In this document: positions 44,941-56,852 of the stretch, in pieces
Layout of the letters: the number at the start of each line of letters is the position of its first letter
How positions within the stretch are numbered: the stretch's first letter is position 1
Assembly (NCBI GenBank): GCA_948567375.1
Contig: OX419756.1
Coordinates: 37,400,333-37,464,332 of the forward strand
DNA length: 64,000 bases
Origin: Lunularia cruciata
Lineage: Eukaryota; Streptophyta; Marchantiopsida; Lunulariales; Lunulariaceae
Direction: 5' to 3'
The notes under the pieces: model-generated
What the model was told of the DNA's origin: nothing
The model's database searches: none
Seen by the model: the letters and a program-made list of their open reading frames with translations, nothing else
Position numbers and translations under genes: made by a program

Positions 44941-45736
44941 TGTGACAACCCGGCAAATATCAATTATGCGGTAATCAAGTAAGTAAAGTTTGTTCCCGTA
45001 GAGATACGAGTCAGAAATTTTCAAATTCAAAGTCAAACAGTAACAATATAGTTCTTCTTGGTTGCATCTTTAATCTCTTAGGTAAAAACCACACCCAGAA
45101 GAGAGTAACAAGCACTGATTCGCAGTCTTGTCACAAATTAACATTCCTTAATCACAACTCCATCAAATCTTTCCAAACAATCTTGATTGTGATGATTCAG
45201 GCTCTCCCAAAAATGGCACTTCACTGCAAAATGACTTCACCTCAGAATTGTGTTCCACCCTTCCACTGAAGGCACAAATTCCTTGATCAAAATTGCTTCA
45301 CATCAACTTTGCATTGCACTTACAAATGCAAAATACTACCAACACTACAATTCCTCTCAGATCTGTCAAGGCATTGTTTCAATTGCACTCCACTCAAGAT
45401 CAAACACACAAAATGAAGATCAAGGCTGCAGAATCCAACATCCACAGACACACTGACTTGCACTTCAAAATTCTCCACACACTCACAAACAAAAACACAA
45501 AGTTGATACTTAGAATCAAGCTTAAGCGACGAGCACTACTTCATAGCACTTTGCTTTATCTTTTCTCAGAAATTATGAGCACTGAACAACATCTAACTGC
45601 AAATGCTACTCTTAAATAGTGAAGCAATCGACAATTATCTTCCTAATGCACTTCTTCCTAACAACTTTACAAACATGCAGATCTGAAATGACAATGCACC
45701 TCTTCATAGCTGCCTATTCAAATCTCCCATCGGTTA

Positions 45737-48302
45737 CTAATCTGATCCAATGTCTACTTCTTCTTCAGCTTTCAAACCCAAACCCAAAGTAATTTTACTT
45801 CCTAATATTCTGTCCTCGGGTTTCACATCTCCTACATCTACCAGATCTAGCAATTCTTTTTCTTGATCTGAAATTCCACTAGTGGGTAATCTATCTAACT
45901 CTTTATCTCCCGACCCACTCTTCTCTAATGTCTCCACTGGTAACTCCGAAGACATTTGCACTCCTACTTCATCAACTTTGGGTTTGGCTCTAACGTCTTT
46001 CTGAAGTTTGTTTATCTCTAATTTCACTAAGTTTAGTCTAATTGCAATATTATCTTCTACCTCTAGTATTTTGCTATCTACACGAGTCCTAAGACTAATC
46101 AACAGCGCATTCAAATCTGTGTCCTTTGATTGTCTCCTCCTTGTCTCCTGCACCAACAACTTCAACTCGTGCAGCCTCATCTCTTCAATCCAAATGTTGG
46201 CCTCTGTACTTAACATCGCGTTCATTTAGAGGATAATCTCCTTCAATGGCTCCAATCTCATCTTCCTTTCACACTCCCAATCTGCAAGCCAATCCTCTCT
46301 ATACATCGCCAATTCCACTTCGAACTCACTGTTTCTTTCTCCTTCTCCTTCTGCTCAATCTTCTCCTCTTGATTACAAAGTAACTCTTGTAATCTCTCTT
46401 CTTCCTCATATCATAATGCCAACTCCCTTTGCCAAAGTTGCTTCTTCTCTTCTACACTCTCCATCACTCTATCAAGCTCTTGTTCCTTCGTTGCTATCCT
46501 TGCCATAGCATGGATAAGTTCTAATCTTGAATCAACAAACTGTTGCTTCAAGATTTCATACTTTGCTACTTCTCTTTCCCTTGCTATGTCACTCTTCTTA
46601 ACAAGTTTCTCTTGATACATCAATTCTCTCTTCAAGTCTTCAATTACTTGACCCTGCACTACTGCCTCCCCTTGCAGTACTTCTCTTTCTTCCTCACCTT
46701 GGGTTATAATCTTCTTCAACCCCGAGTTCTCTTCTTCTAATCTCGATAACACCTGCAAGACAATCTTCACTTCTGGACATGTCGACTGCATCTCCTTCTT
46801 CATGTGCTCCAATTTCACCAACAATGGACACACAATCTCCCACAGGTACTCCACTCCATTGCTCGCAACTACTTCCTCCTGCATAGCAATCTCCTTCCTT
46901 ACTTCTTATTCACCCAATACTCGCCTTTTTCTCTGCAGTCTTTGTATTAGAATTGACGCCTCACTCCCTGAGCTTTCATTCACTTCTTCCTTTGCCTTAC
47001 TCGGACCCACTTCACACTTTGCCTTGCGTCTTGAACAAACTCCTCTCCAGATCGCAGACTTCTTCTCCTCGGCCTCAGGTATCTTGTCCTCCAACTTCTC
47101 ATTATCTTCTGGCTCAAGCTCCACCCAAACTTCTTCTTCTTCTACCGCAGCGGCTGGTACCGACATCATCTCTCCACCTTCATCATTGTCGCTACTCGTA
47201 TCTTCACTTTGCAGCGTAGCTCCAGTTCTTCCTTGCATTCCGAGTCTTTGGACTTGCACTTGGCTTTGCCTTCTGAGTCTTTGTCTTCTGACGCGATCAC
47301 CACCATGCCTCTCCTCGGATTTCCTCTCCTAGTCTTCCGAGGTCTTGTCTTGTCTTCGGCTTCTCCCTGCCAACTCTGCTTCTTCAACTTCAGAGTACTT
47401 GCTTCTATCTCTATGCTCTTCCCCATCTTCGCGTAGTACTCATCCGTGCTCCGGATTTGAAGAATGTACTATTGCTCTTCTACATCGAATTCTCTTCTCA
47501 AGTCGGGATGGAAGTGAGACACCATTTGATTTTGCTCCGCCAAGTTGAGCAAATTCAACCCAAGGTAAAAGTGTGCTGCAAACTGCACGATGTAATGTGG
47601 AGGCGGCTTAACTCGCAAATTCCACACCATTTGTCTCATTCTTCCATGGAAGCACCTTGGCCAATTGATTGGTTCTCCTGCAAACAGCTCATGGAAGAAC
47701 ACCGCTTGGTGTTTCATCACATAAGTCATTCTCTCCGGCTTCAAGATCACCATGAGAGCACTCACAATCTCTCTCTTCACATGATCCTTGTAACTCTCAA
47801 CCTTATACCCATTCTTTGTTCTCTTTGAAGAGAAAGCATCTTTCACTTCTTGAGTCTCTTTTGCTACTTCTCCCTTACCCAAGAATATGGCACCTTGCTC
47901 CGCGCCTGCTTCTCTCTTGAGCACTAATCTCCAATCCAACTCTGTCCAGCAAGCCGGATTTCCTCTCTTCTCCTCTTCCTCAGGGCCGTCAAGACACTTG
48001 CTCTCGATTATCTTGGTCATGAAGCCTGGAAAACTGACATTCCAATTCCATGCCAACAAAGTAATCCAAAGTCGGCTCAAGACTTTGATTCTTGCGATCA
48101 CGTCTAGTCTCCGAATCACATGATTCCTCACTGTGAATTTGGAGTTCTTTTTTCCTCCTCCCATCTCTCATGCTTTCTCAATGTCTCTCGGTTTCACTCT
48201 CTGGACTTCTCCACTACACACTAGCGTGTCTTCAACTCTTTTTCCCTTCCCACGATCACTTGCAGGACGACTTCTCAACGGCAAAGGAAATTTGCTCGAC
48301 AT
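45737..48302 (-). pseudogene. GL-12 LTR-borne ORF, near full length
   Basis: ATG 48302 to the stop after EEVDIGSD. The 231-codon stretch 47469-48164 holds the conserved domain (MGGGKKNSKF, MKHQAVFFHELFAGEPINWP, HYIVQFAAHFYLGL, MVSHFHPDLRRE). It ends in a TAG where other copies have Gln (EEQ-Q-YILQI). Linker, basic patch (RLQRKRRVLGE), coiled coil (46411-46884) and tail (45737-46225, LEKSGSGDKELDRLP) follow in order with a few shifts. Same architecture as GL-8. Confidence 0.7.
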
Positions 48303-48320
48303 TGCTTTGTCATGAGCCTG

Positions 48321-48329
48321 ATTTTTATA
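48321..48329 (-). promoter_or_regulatory. TATA box of the GL-12 ORF
   Basis: TATAAAAAT on the minus strand, 27 nt before ATG 48302. Confidence 0.6.
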
Positions 48330-48889
48330 GAGTCGCACTTTCTTTGTCTCTCTTTGATTCGAGTTTCTACCAAGAAATCACACCTCTTGCATGCGCCTGT
48401 CATTGTCAATCGTACTTCACGCGTATGGACTGCCGGTTTTGAACGGTCCCTTCTTGAATTTCTCACCTTGACGAAAGGTTGTTAGACTGTCTTTGCCTTG
48501 GGTTGAGCTTCCCTTGATATGAAGATTCCTTACTTTGGGTTGTATGCTGACAGGGCATTTCCGAGTACTTTGCCTTATGACCCAAAGTCACTTTACTTTG
48601 GGTTTTATCCCAAAGACTCTTTTCTTTGCCTTCTTTGGCCATACAGGAGCAATCCGACTTCTCTATACACTTCTTCTTCTTTATTTTGAAAAAAAACAAA
48701 AAAATGTGGGCACCACATAAGTCATACATGAACTCTAAAGTGCCACAAGCACCCTCTAACTCTAGATAGCCATCTACTCCAAGTATGTGATATCCCTATG
48801 GTGGGCAAAGATCAAGAGGTTGGGTGCTATTGGGGCCCATCATTAGTTGCATGTCTATGATCTATAAAACATAAAGGTGAACTTGCTAT

Positions 48890-49290
48890 AAATCAAGTAC
48901 ATTTGGGACATAACCACTATCCTTGAGGAAAAACTATGAGAAGAAGAGTCAAACATGCCTTATGACATCCTCTCAAATAGCTTTTACACACTACCATAGT
49001 AGTAGCTTCACAAGAAGAGCCGCATAACATACACCACAAGCCTGCATGTATAAGTGCCAAGCTTGGGTCCATATTACCATCAATGTTTGGGAGGTGGCAT
49101 GGTGCACAATTTGGGCACATGATCCTTACAACCAACACCATCATGTCTTTCCAACACAAGGACTCCAAAAGGCAAAACCTTGTGCACTCTTAAGATAGTG
49201 TGGCCTTTATTAACATCAAGTGTCATTGGTGTTGTCTGTTGTAGATATACATAGTCACCTAGATGAAATCAATACATCAAGAGTCTATAA
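48890..49290 (-). pseudogene. G2b integrase tail with PHD-type zinc finger
   Basis: After GDYVYLQQ and a stretch ending CAPCHLPNIDG, the frame encodes CMLCGSSCEATTMVVC, then KSY where a Cys is expected, GCHKAC, and, past a stop, WLCPKCT. This fits the C4HC3 PHD pattern with one Cys lost. G2a keeps that Cys (VCDSC) and has lost others, so the common ancestor had a complete finger. PHD fingers read histone H3; a role in choosing integration sites is inference, by analogy to chromodomains. Confidence 0.65.
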
Positions 49291-49540
49291 CCTCTTCTTC
49301 AAATAGTAGCATAGTGTAAGGTATCCCTATATTGAGCAATAGCCAAGTTCTCAAAGGCTATTGGCATCACTCTCCAAAACATCTCTACCCATTGAGAACA
49401 TGCACTCACCATACATTTGGATCATCCAAGTTCAAAACTACAATAGCATCTTGACAAATGGCATAAGGTAAATCTAGATGTCCATAAAGTTAAAATTAAG
49501 GAGAGAAGGATGGTAAGGAAGCTTGCTGGCTGAACTGATA

Positions 49541-50110
49541 GCCCATGGCAAACCAAGGTAATTGGAGATTCCAATCTCCCAAGTGGCCTCTTTGCAAACC
49601 ATACTTATGCAATTCTCTCTTCACCATCTAAACCACTCTCTTTGCTAAGCTATCTACCTCATGGTGATCTTGGGAGGTAATACAATGATCAATCAAGGCC
49701 TTGTCACAAAAGACATGAAACTCCCTCAAGAACTTTGTACCTTGATCAATCAAAACTTTGGATGGTGCACCAAAATGATTGGAACCCAATCTAGGAACAA
49801 GCAAGCTGTCCCTTCATTGGACCTGTAAAAAAGTGCCACCAACTGAATCCAATTGGAGAAGAATTCCACCCCAACCAAAACATTCCAATGATGTCTCATA
49901 ATCAATGGTAAAGATCCCAGAAGGTCCAAACTCCAACAGTAACCCAATCCCATGATAGGTAATGGGTGTTATTGTGGCCTAGGAGCATTAAATGATTCTC
50001 TTACTTGGTCACAAACCATACATTTGGTAACAACTATTGTACATCAGTCTACACATTGCACCAAGAATAATGACTCTAGAGTAAGCTTTATGTATGATTT
50101 ACTCTAAAAT
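49541..50110 (-). pseudogene. G2b integrase zinc finger and core
   Basis: GLGYCWSLDLLGSLPL holds the first catalytic Asp region; SNWIQLVALFYRSNEGTACLFLDWV follows as in the family. Near 49690 a CDKALIDHxITSQDHHE segment precedes the third acidic site, where LAKRVV replaces LAERVV. The zinc-finger Cys region (MYGL..VCDQ equivalents) near 49990-50050 is frameshifted. Non-functional. Confidence 0.75.
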
Positions 50111-50129
50111 GTCCCATCTCCTAATTTGT

Positions 50130-50600
50130 CTCACCATGCCAACATGCTCTAGTATGATCTACTAGTTGGGACATGGATTTCTACTCAACTCATTTTCAGA
50201 ATGGTTCACCACTCCAAGTATGTGAATAACCGTGAAAGCATACTCTTGTAAAATTAGAACCCATTGTGCAAGCTTCCTTGAAAGCTTGTTGGACTCCATC
50301 AACCACTTCAATGATTGATGATCAATGATGAGAATGAAGGAGTTACCAAATAATTAACATTGGAAATGTGCAACTGCCCATACTATTGCCAAGCATTCTC
50401 CCTCGTATGAACTATACCTTGCCTCTATTGAATTGTTGGAGTGACTAGCATAAGACACCATAAACTCCCTCTCCTCATCATCGTGTTGGGTGAGCATTGC
50501 TTTAAACTCCAACGTACTCCAATCAATATGAACTTGGTCATCCTTTAATTGGTCTCCTAAGAATAAAGGCAGATGTCAACCTCTCCTTGAGCTCTATAAA
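50130..50600 (-). pseudogene. G2b RNase H
   Basis: Minus-strand pieces VSYASHSNNSIEARYSSYEG, FILIIDHQSLKWLMESNKL and NELSRNPCPN match the RNase H of G2a at 16073 closely. Just past the end, near 50118-50160, the sequence ACTAGAGCATGTTGGCATGG is the intact form of the junction that is broken by inversion in G2a. Confidence 0.8.
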
Positions 50601-51640
50601 AGCTCTCTCTTGCTCATCTTCCCAACACCACTCATGTGTAAGCTTGGTCATCTTTTTCAAGGCCTTGGCAATGGCACTAAATCCTCTAATATATCAGCTA
50701 TAGAAGTTTTCCAACCCAAGGAATGCTCACACTCTACTCACATCTATAGGCCAAGGAATACATGAAATAGCCTCCACCTTGGTTTGTTGAACACCATTTC
50801 CCCCAAGGTAGATAGTGTGACCCAAAAACTCAACTTGCTCATGGAAGAATCTACACTTTCCAAGATGTAATTTGAGTCCATGAGATCTCAATCTCTCAAA
50901 CACCTCCAAAAAATGTCTCTCATGCTCCTCCACAATAGTGTTATAGACCAAATTGTCATCAATATAACATTGAGCAAAATCCAATCCTACTAGAATCATG
51001 TCCATGACCCGTTGAAACTCAGCAAGAGCATTCTTTAACCCAAATAGTAAAAACCTCCATTGATATAATACATTCTTGTTATGAGGATCAACAGCCCAAA
51101 ATGCTATCCTGGACTTATCCTTCTCCTTGATCAACAACTAACGATATATTGCTCAAAGATCCAAAGTACTAAAGACCTTTGCATGCCCAATCATATCAAA
51201 GATCTCCTCCCATGTAGGCATGGCATACCAATCAGCCCTAGTCTATATGTTGATAGGATGGTAATCTCCACACATCTGCCTTTCTATGTAGTTTCCATGT
51301 GTATTTTCTTGGTTGGCATCACTATACTCTCCATGTGAAATCTCCACCAAACTAGCCTCAAAAAGATCTCTACTCTAGCTCTAGATCAATGCTCTCTCCA
51401 TATCACTACATCTATAATGACATTAAAAAATTGGGGTATCATTAGTAAACTCAAACCAAAGACCATGTCGTTTTAGAGCACCCAAATCCTTCATACTAAA
51501 GACAAAACAACTCGTGTAGCTCCTCAAGAACCTCCAAACTCTTCGTCTTTCCCCTCTTGTAAGCTTGGGTCTAAGATCTTGCACCCTAGTATCCTCTATA
51601 ATTGATGTAGGAGTGGAAGACATATTGATTGGCTACTACA
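50601..51640 (-). pseudogene. G2b reverse transcriptase
   Basis: Upstream segment LTRGERRRVWRFLRSY (51423-51623), then motifs FWAVDPHNKNVLYQWRFL, FGLKNALAEFQRVMD and the catalytic CYIDDNLVY (near 50945-50975), SHGLKLHLGKCRFF and VEFLGHTIY. The 50727-51137 stretch is open for 136 codons. Stops and a gap (51140-51420, with MCGDY-like remnants) break it elsewhere. Confidence 0.85.
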
Positions 51641-52850
51641 TTAGACCTTTGGGAGCAATAATGTTATGCTCCAAAACTAGAGTTCCCAACCTCAATGAGG
51701 AAAACTCCCTTTGCTCTGGCTTCAAGCTCCATATGTCCTCTAGTTGCATCCCAAGTAGAATAAGGGTGTAACCAAGAAGACTATGCTCACCTAGATGGAC
51801 ATGAAGAAGCCCACTCTCACTAGTAGCCATAAGCTGTGTCCCAAGCATTCCTTGCCCACTTGGTCCATCATCCCTACCATGTGCTTGAATTATCTTGATA
51901 GGCACAACGCTCACAAGTATCCGAGTGTTGATGCCTAACAAGCACATCCTACACTTGTTTGCCAAGCCAAGGCTCACAACCTAGGTCAAATAGCTCAAGT
52001 CCATAGCCTGACCTAGCACTTGATGCTTGGATGCCCTTGACACTGCTATAATAGTGGTATGGAAACCCATTGCTTGCTCCTTCTCATTGGCATTAATCTC
52101 CGTTAACTACTATAATTATGAGTCCCAAACAAGTCCAAGGCCTCCTTTTCAACAAGCATCAGAGTGTGGGTAAAGGAGCTCTAGGTTCACCACTGCCATA
52201 GGTGACCTATCAGCCACTACCACCATCTGAAATTGGTGCTCAACATCCACAATATCATCAATAGTAAGGTGGTCTAGTTGCTAAATCCTATCATAAGCTC
52301 ACTGTAGAACCTCTCTAGGTAAGAGGTTCATCCACCAAAGACAAAGATGATGAGCCCATGATCCCACTCTAGCTACAGCCAACAACACGACAAGTCCCAT
52401 CCAAGAATGGACTTGATGTGTCCTCATGATCACTTGGGTATGAGAATGAACCATCAAAGGGATGTTGTTTAAAATATAAGCTGGAGAAACAAATTGATGA
52501 ACCTAGAGATGCCATAGTGTACAATACATCTCCCAAAGCATACTAGATAGGGGATCTTAGAGACCCCAACCTTGGCCAGCATGGGAATGTCCTTAACATG
52601 ACCATCCAAAAATCACCAAATGAATAGGACCATGTCTCTCCAACTCTTGTGCCCCCAACAAGTAAATGTCTATGAGTAGGGTCTCTTGGTAACTCCTAAC
52701 TACTAACTACTAACATTAGTAGTAACTCAAGATACCAATAGGCCAAGTGTGCCACATGATGTAGAGAAACTCACATAACAATATCATCTCTCTCCATATA
52801 CAAGTACCTTTGTACTCATATACTTGCATGTAATACCGCAACTAGTCCAA
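51641..52850 (-). pseudogene. G2b protease/linker region, poorly resolved
   Basis: Lies between gag and RT, where the protease belongs. A 113-codon minus frame (51636-51977, MSLGLANKCRMCLLGINTR) resembles the strand after the protease active site, but I cannot point to a DSG/DTG triplet with confidence. Otherwise stop-ridden. Confidence 0.4.
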
Positions 52851-55420
52851 TATTAATCCCACCAAACAACTACAGATAGACATACTCCATCTACTAGATA
52901 CTGCAAAGCAATGAGTGTGGTATCCAAAGGTGACAAGATAATTGACTCTAGAGGCTCATCCTCACCTTGGTCTCTTGGTGGTACAAAGACTCCACTCCAA
53001 GCTTGTTGCACCAATTGATCTACATGCCTTTGCAATGCCTCCTCAGAACTCCACAATAGAACATCCAAGGTGGATGGAATGATCCCACTTGTACTCCAAA
53101 TCCAAGTGATATCCTCTAGTATTGGAGTATCCTTTGCATATGCATTCTCCTCCAATAAGTCACTAGACCAAGTAATGGAACCATTGAAAGCTGAAACTGA
53201 CGCCATGGTCCTTGATTGTAGTGAGCCAAGACTACCACTACTAAAGTGTATTGGTTAGCAACATACACATCCTTCACCTAACTGCCAACCTGATCTATAG
53301 TATGTTGTCTCCTCTCAATAGTCAATATGATGCTATACCCATGGGGTATAGCATTGCTCCACCAACTAGCACATCATATAACTCTATTGTTGTTGCAATG
53401 AATGGCATGCAATCACTACAGAGCTATCAATCAGATGATTGAGCTGAATGTGGACAATGAGCTCTCCACATGTGATGTATTATGTAGAGCCACTCCTAGA
53501 GATGTTTGGATCTGAAATGGACCTCCAAGACCAGAAGAATCTGACTTGTCTACTAGCCTCTCCTCTTTGTGGGTCCAACTCCATTGATGCTCCTTTAGGC
53601 TCTAGAGCATGTATTGCACTCCTAGTCACTATGGCAAATGCATCTACCTATGCTGCTCTGCACATAAAGTCCAAGACATCTCTATCACTAGCATAAAGAG
53701 GTGGAAGTCTCAACAACCAAATTTGATCTCCTCTGAGCTATGGCCATGCTAGCCAATCTCAACTCCAACTACTCAATCCGAGTAGCCATGATTGTATCAA
53801 AATTAAGTGCAAGTACTGCACCCCTACCAAGTGTGGATCCTCTACCATCCCCTTTGCCATCTGCCATAGCAGCCATTTCACTTTGCAATTCCGGGTGAAG
53901 TCAAAGCATTGGTCACTAATGTGACCAAATTTATGGTAATTGTCACATTGTCTCTATGTTGGCTATGATGCACCAAATGTATCATATCTGCTGCCTCAAG
54001 TGCATTTTCTCTTGTGGTGAGGTCCACCACAAGTCCAACAACCACCATTGCCACCACCTGAAAATGAAGGTAAGGGTCTAGCTACACTAGGTCCTCCACT
54101 TGTTGCATAAGATCTGGGTTATTCACTCTATCCTCAAAAGCCTACATGGTGTGGTGCACTCTACTATACTCTAGAAGTAGTAATAGCTTTGGATGAGGTC
54201 TCCCCATCAAATCCAGATGTCACCACTTTCTCCTATACCATGTTGAGCTCAATGCACTCAACCAAACTAAAGACCACTACCAAAGTAGGTGAAGTAGCAC
54301 GTAACAATATAGCATCACATACTTTATATTACAACTCCTTGTCCAAGATCCCATAGCAAAATTGGAATGCTTGGGCCTTGGTTACTCTTGAGGGAAATTG
54401 ATCAACCATCTCATGCAAGTGTATGCCTTGCTTAGGCTCTCACTAGCCTTCTACTAGAACTCTTGCAAGCTCCTTAGCTTATTAGTCCACACTTCCTAGT
54501 AGTTTTGCCTCAAGCACTGGAAGAACTCCACTATGGGGAAAAATCTTTGTACTACACCACCTCTTGTAGCGGTACCTCCACTCATAGTAGCACCATCTCC
54601 AACTTGTGCACTTCCACTAGATCCACTAATGCTACTAGAGCTAAAACTTGTGGGTACTGCCAATCTACTCCTAGCAATCAAGCTTGAAGTGATGGAGATG
54701 TAGTTTAAAGACCAATATTGTCTTCATAGCTTGATCTCCTCCAATTGAGCTCTCTTGAACTCAAGATAATCATCCATTTGATGGACCTTTTAAATACTAA
54801 GACAACCTTTTCCATGCCATGAAGCTTGTGAAAAAAGTTGATTTCTGCATATACTACTGATCACACCAACTATCAAACTCTTGGATAAAATCATCCAACT
54901 CAATGGTACCCACAATACTAGAGTAGCACCTAGGGCCTTCGAAAGCCTTAAAAATCTCATTCTTATCCCACAACAAGTGTGTGAACATACTAGGTGCACT
55001 CTCAACTAAATCAAATCATGTATCAAACTCCAACTCAAAGTCAATCTCTTCTCTCATTGGAACCTAAGATATAGGTTGATATTGAGTGCCACTTAGTGTA
55101 AATCCACTATGTACTATAGTGCTATCTCCTTTGGAATCCCCAAAGAATTCCATCATGACAATGTAACTCAAACCACAACCATAACTACCACAAGTACCCC
55201 ACCAAGGACCACCACCAAGTGCGATCACCAACTAAACACTACCCATTAATGTAGCTCTAATTGCAACAACTACATTGAGGGAAAGGATGACTTGTAACCT
55301 ACCATCACAACACACACTCTCACAATCTGTAGGTCATCACTTCTTGCCTCACTCAAGAGAAACATATGTAGGCTAATAGGTCATCACCATAACCTCACTA
55401 TTAGAGCACACCAAGGCACC
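52851..55420 (-). pseudogene. G2b gag region
   Basis: Minus strand. Capsid-like pieces lie near 54790-55010 (LLWDKNEIFKAFEGP, LDDFIQEFDSWC) and again near 54380-54480. A degenerate zinc knuckle near 53895-53960 reads CDNYHKFGHISDQC, with Tyr for the second Cys. The 117-codon frame 52853-53206 (SAFNGSITWSSDLLEEN) is downstream of it and unassigned. No continuous frame remains. Confidence 0.55.
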
Positions 55421-55987
55421 AATGCTCTAAAGTCAAAGCAGTCCACACAAACATTATGCACAAATAGAAAACAAAGAATGGAGGGATTCCAATCACAAGA
55501 AGTCTATAAAAAATCCTCCATCTCATAAATTAAAATCAGATTGAACCTGCTACCATTTGGCATTTTATATAATAGGAGTGGCTACCTGCTTCCTAAGCTA
55601 CCAAGATCAGCAAGAATGGGATCAAATTACCTTTCCTAGCCAAAGCTACATGTGTATAGGTATTCGTGGAATAATTGCTAGGATAACAAGTGAAGGTGGA
55701 CTAGGCTAGAAGGGTGGGCAGATTTTGCCAGACAATGATCTACAAATCTAACGTGACTCCTCTACCAAATTTGATGTACTCCAAATTTGACAAACCCTCT
55801 CCAAATCTGGCCAAGCTTCATCCAACTTGAGCCAAATCTAGGGCAACCAAATGAGGCTTTCTTCATGCCAATTCTCCACATCTGGTGAACACTCTCCAAA
55901 TCAAGCCAAGCTTCACCCAACCCAAGCCAAATCTAGGGTAGTTTGGATGATCTCCAAATCTAGGCAACCTCCACCAAATATGTCACA
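55421..55987 (-). repeat. Probable G2b 5' LTR and primer-binding site
   Basis: On the minus strand TGACTTTAGAGCATTGG (rc of 55421-55437) resembles an initiator-Met primer site (TGGTATCAGAGC) with several changes. Upstream of it in element terms lie about 550 bp with a TATATAAAATGCC box (near 55560-55575), two 45-bp direct repeats 92 bp apart (CCAAGCTTCA... AGCCAAATCTAGGG, 55810 and 55902), and a start TGTGACATATTTGG at 55987. No second copy is available to confirm the LTR. Confidence 0.4.
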
Positions 55988-56365
55988 AATCTGCATTGGA
56001 ATCAGTAGGAGAAGTTGCATGGAAGTTGAGAGCAATCTTAAGCACGAAAGCTGAAGGGAGATTGGAAGAAGCCCGTCTACATGAGTTGAAGTTACTTGTG
56101 CAGAACACTCGGAAGAGAAAAGCCAAAGATGTGGATATGAACACATTGCTGATCCGATTGAGGGAGCGTGTAGACCGGAAGATGTTAGAAGTAGAAGACA
56201 ATGCTAGTCTCAAATTAGATTTAGTCAAATCGGAGTTAGAGAAAATTAGGAAAAGTGTGATAGCGGAGAGGAAGTCCGATGTTGCAGAAGTAGGAATTCA
56301 GGTGTCATCGGACTTGTTATTTGACACATTAGAAGATGTCATAGGAATTCAGGTGTCATCGGACT
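55988..56365 (+). mobile_element. GL-13: B-type giant-LTR fragment with coiled-coil ORF piece
   Basis: Plus strand, closely matching GL-2 at 4798-5125: ESVGEVAWKLRAILSTKAEG, RKMLEVEDNASLKLDLVKSE, AEVGIQVSSDL. The ORF is open for 135 codons. A 23-bp word (GGAATTCAGGTGTCATCGGACTT) occurs twice, 43 bp apart, the second copy exactly at the junction with GL-14. Confidence 0.7.
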
Positions 56366-56852
56366 TCGTCCGCTTTGACAAGAATGCATCTCTCACCTCT
56401 TGAGTTTCTTGAGCTATCTCTCGCTTCCCCAAGAACGTGGCCTCTTGCTCCGAGCCTGCTTCCTTCTCGAGTATGAGTCTCCAATCCGACTCTGTCCAGC
56501 AAGCCGGATTTCCTCTCTTCCCTTCTTCCTTGGGTCCATCAAGACACTTGCTCTTGATGGTTTCTGTCATGAAACTTGGAAAGCTCACATTCCAGTTCCA
56601 TGCCAAGAAAGTGATCCAAAGTCGGCTCAAGACTTCAATCCTAGCAATCACATCTAACCTCCAAATCGCATGATTTCTCACTGCAAATTCAGAGTTCTTC
56701 TTTCCTCCTCCCATCTCTTCTGCCTTCTCACTATCTCTTGATTTCACTCTTGCGACTTCTCCCTTACACATTGATGCGATTCCAACTCTATTTCCCTTCC
56801 CATAATCACTTGCAAGATGACTTCTCAACGGTGAAGGAAAATTACTTGACAT
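56366..56852 (-). pseudogene. GL-14 LTR-borne ORF, N-terminal fragment
   Basis: The N-terminal 160 codons have no stop or frameshift: MGGGKKNSEFAVRN, WRLDVIARIEVLSRLW, NPACWTESDWRLILEKE, and on to EVRDAFLSKRTK. This is the most intact N-terminus of the family and confirms that the MSSNF arm is read in the same frame as the conserved domain. It is truncated at the GL-13 junction. Confidence 0.7.

Larger units (their letters stand above)
44941..48717 (-). mobile_element. GL-12: complete solo giant LTR (A subfamily) in G2b
   Basis: 3777 bp, minus strand TGTGGTGCCCACA to GCCGGGTTGTCACA, with perfect TAAGT duplication (44936-44940 and 48718-48722). G2a carries the uninterrupted site (GTATGACTTATGTG at 32434-32447) with a single ACTTA. 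This paralogous empty site proves that the whole 3.8-kb unit moved as one piece. Confidence 0.93.
48723..55987 (-). mobile_element. G2b: decayed Ty3/gypsy element with PHD finger
   Basis: Minus-strand body in the order 5' LTR and primer site, gag, RT, RNase H, integrase, PHD finger, and 3' non-coding DNA that continues at 44809-44940 and 35362-35497. The RT upstream signature (LTRGERRRVWRFLRSY, FSMKDLGAL) belongs to a gypsy lineage I associate with non-flowering plants and conifers, from memory. Stops and frameshifts throughout; one of the oldest elements in the window. Confidence 0.8.

Noticed and set aside
52853-53206. Independent host gene of 117 codons
   Set aside because: It lies in line with the decayed G2b gag region on the same strand and has no matching exon structure; treated as part of G2b.
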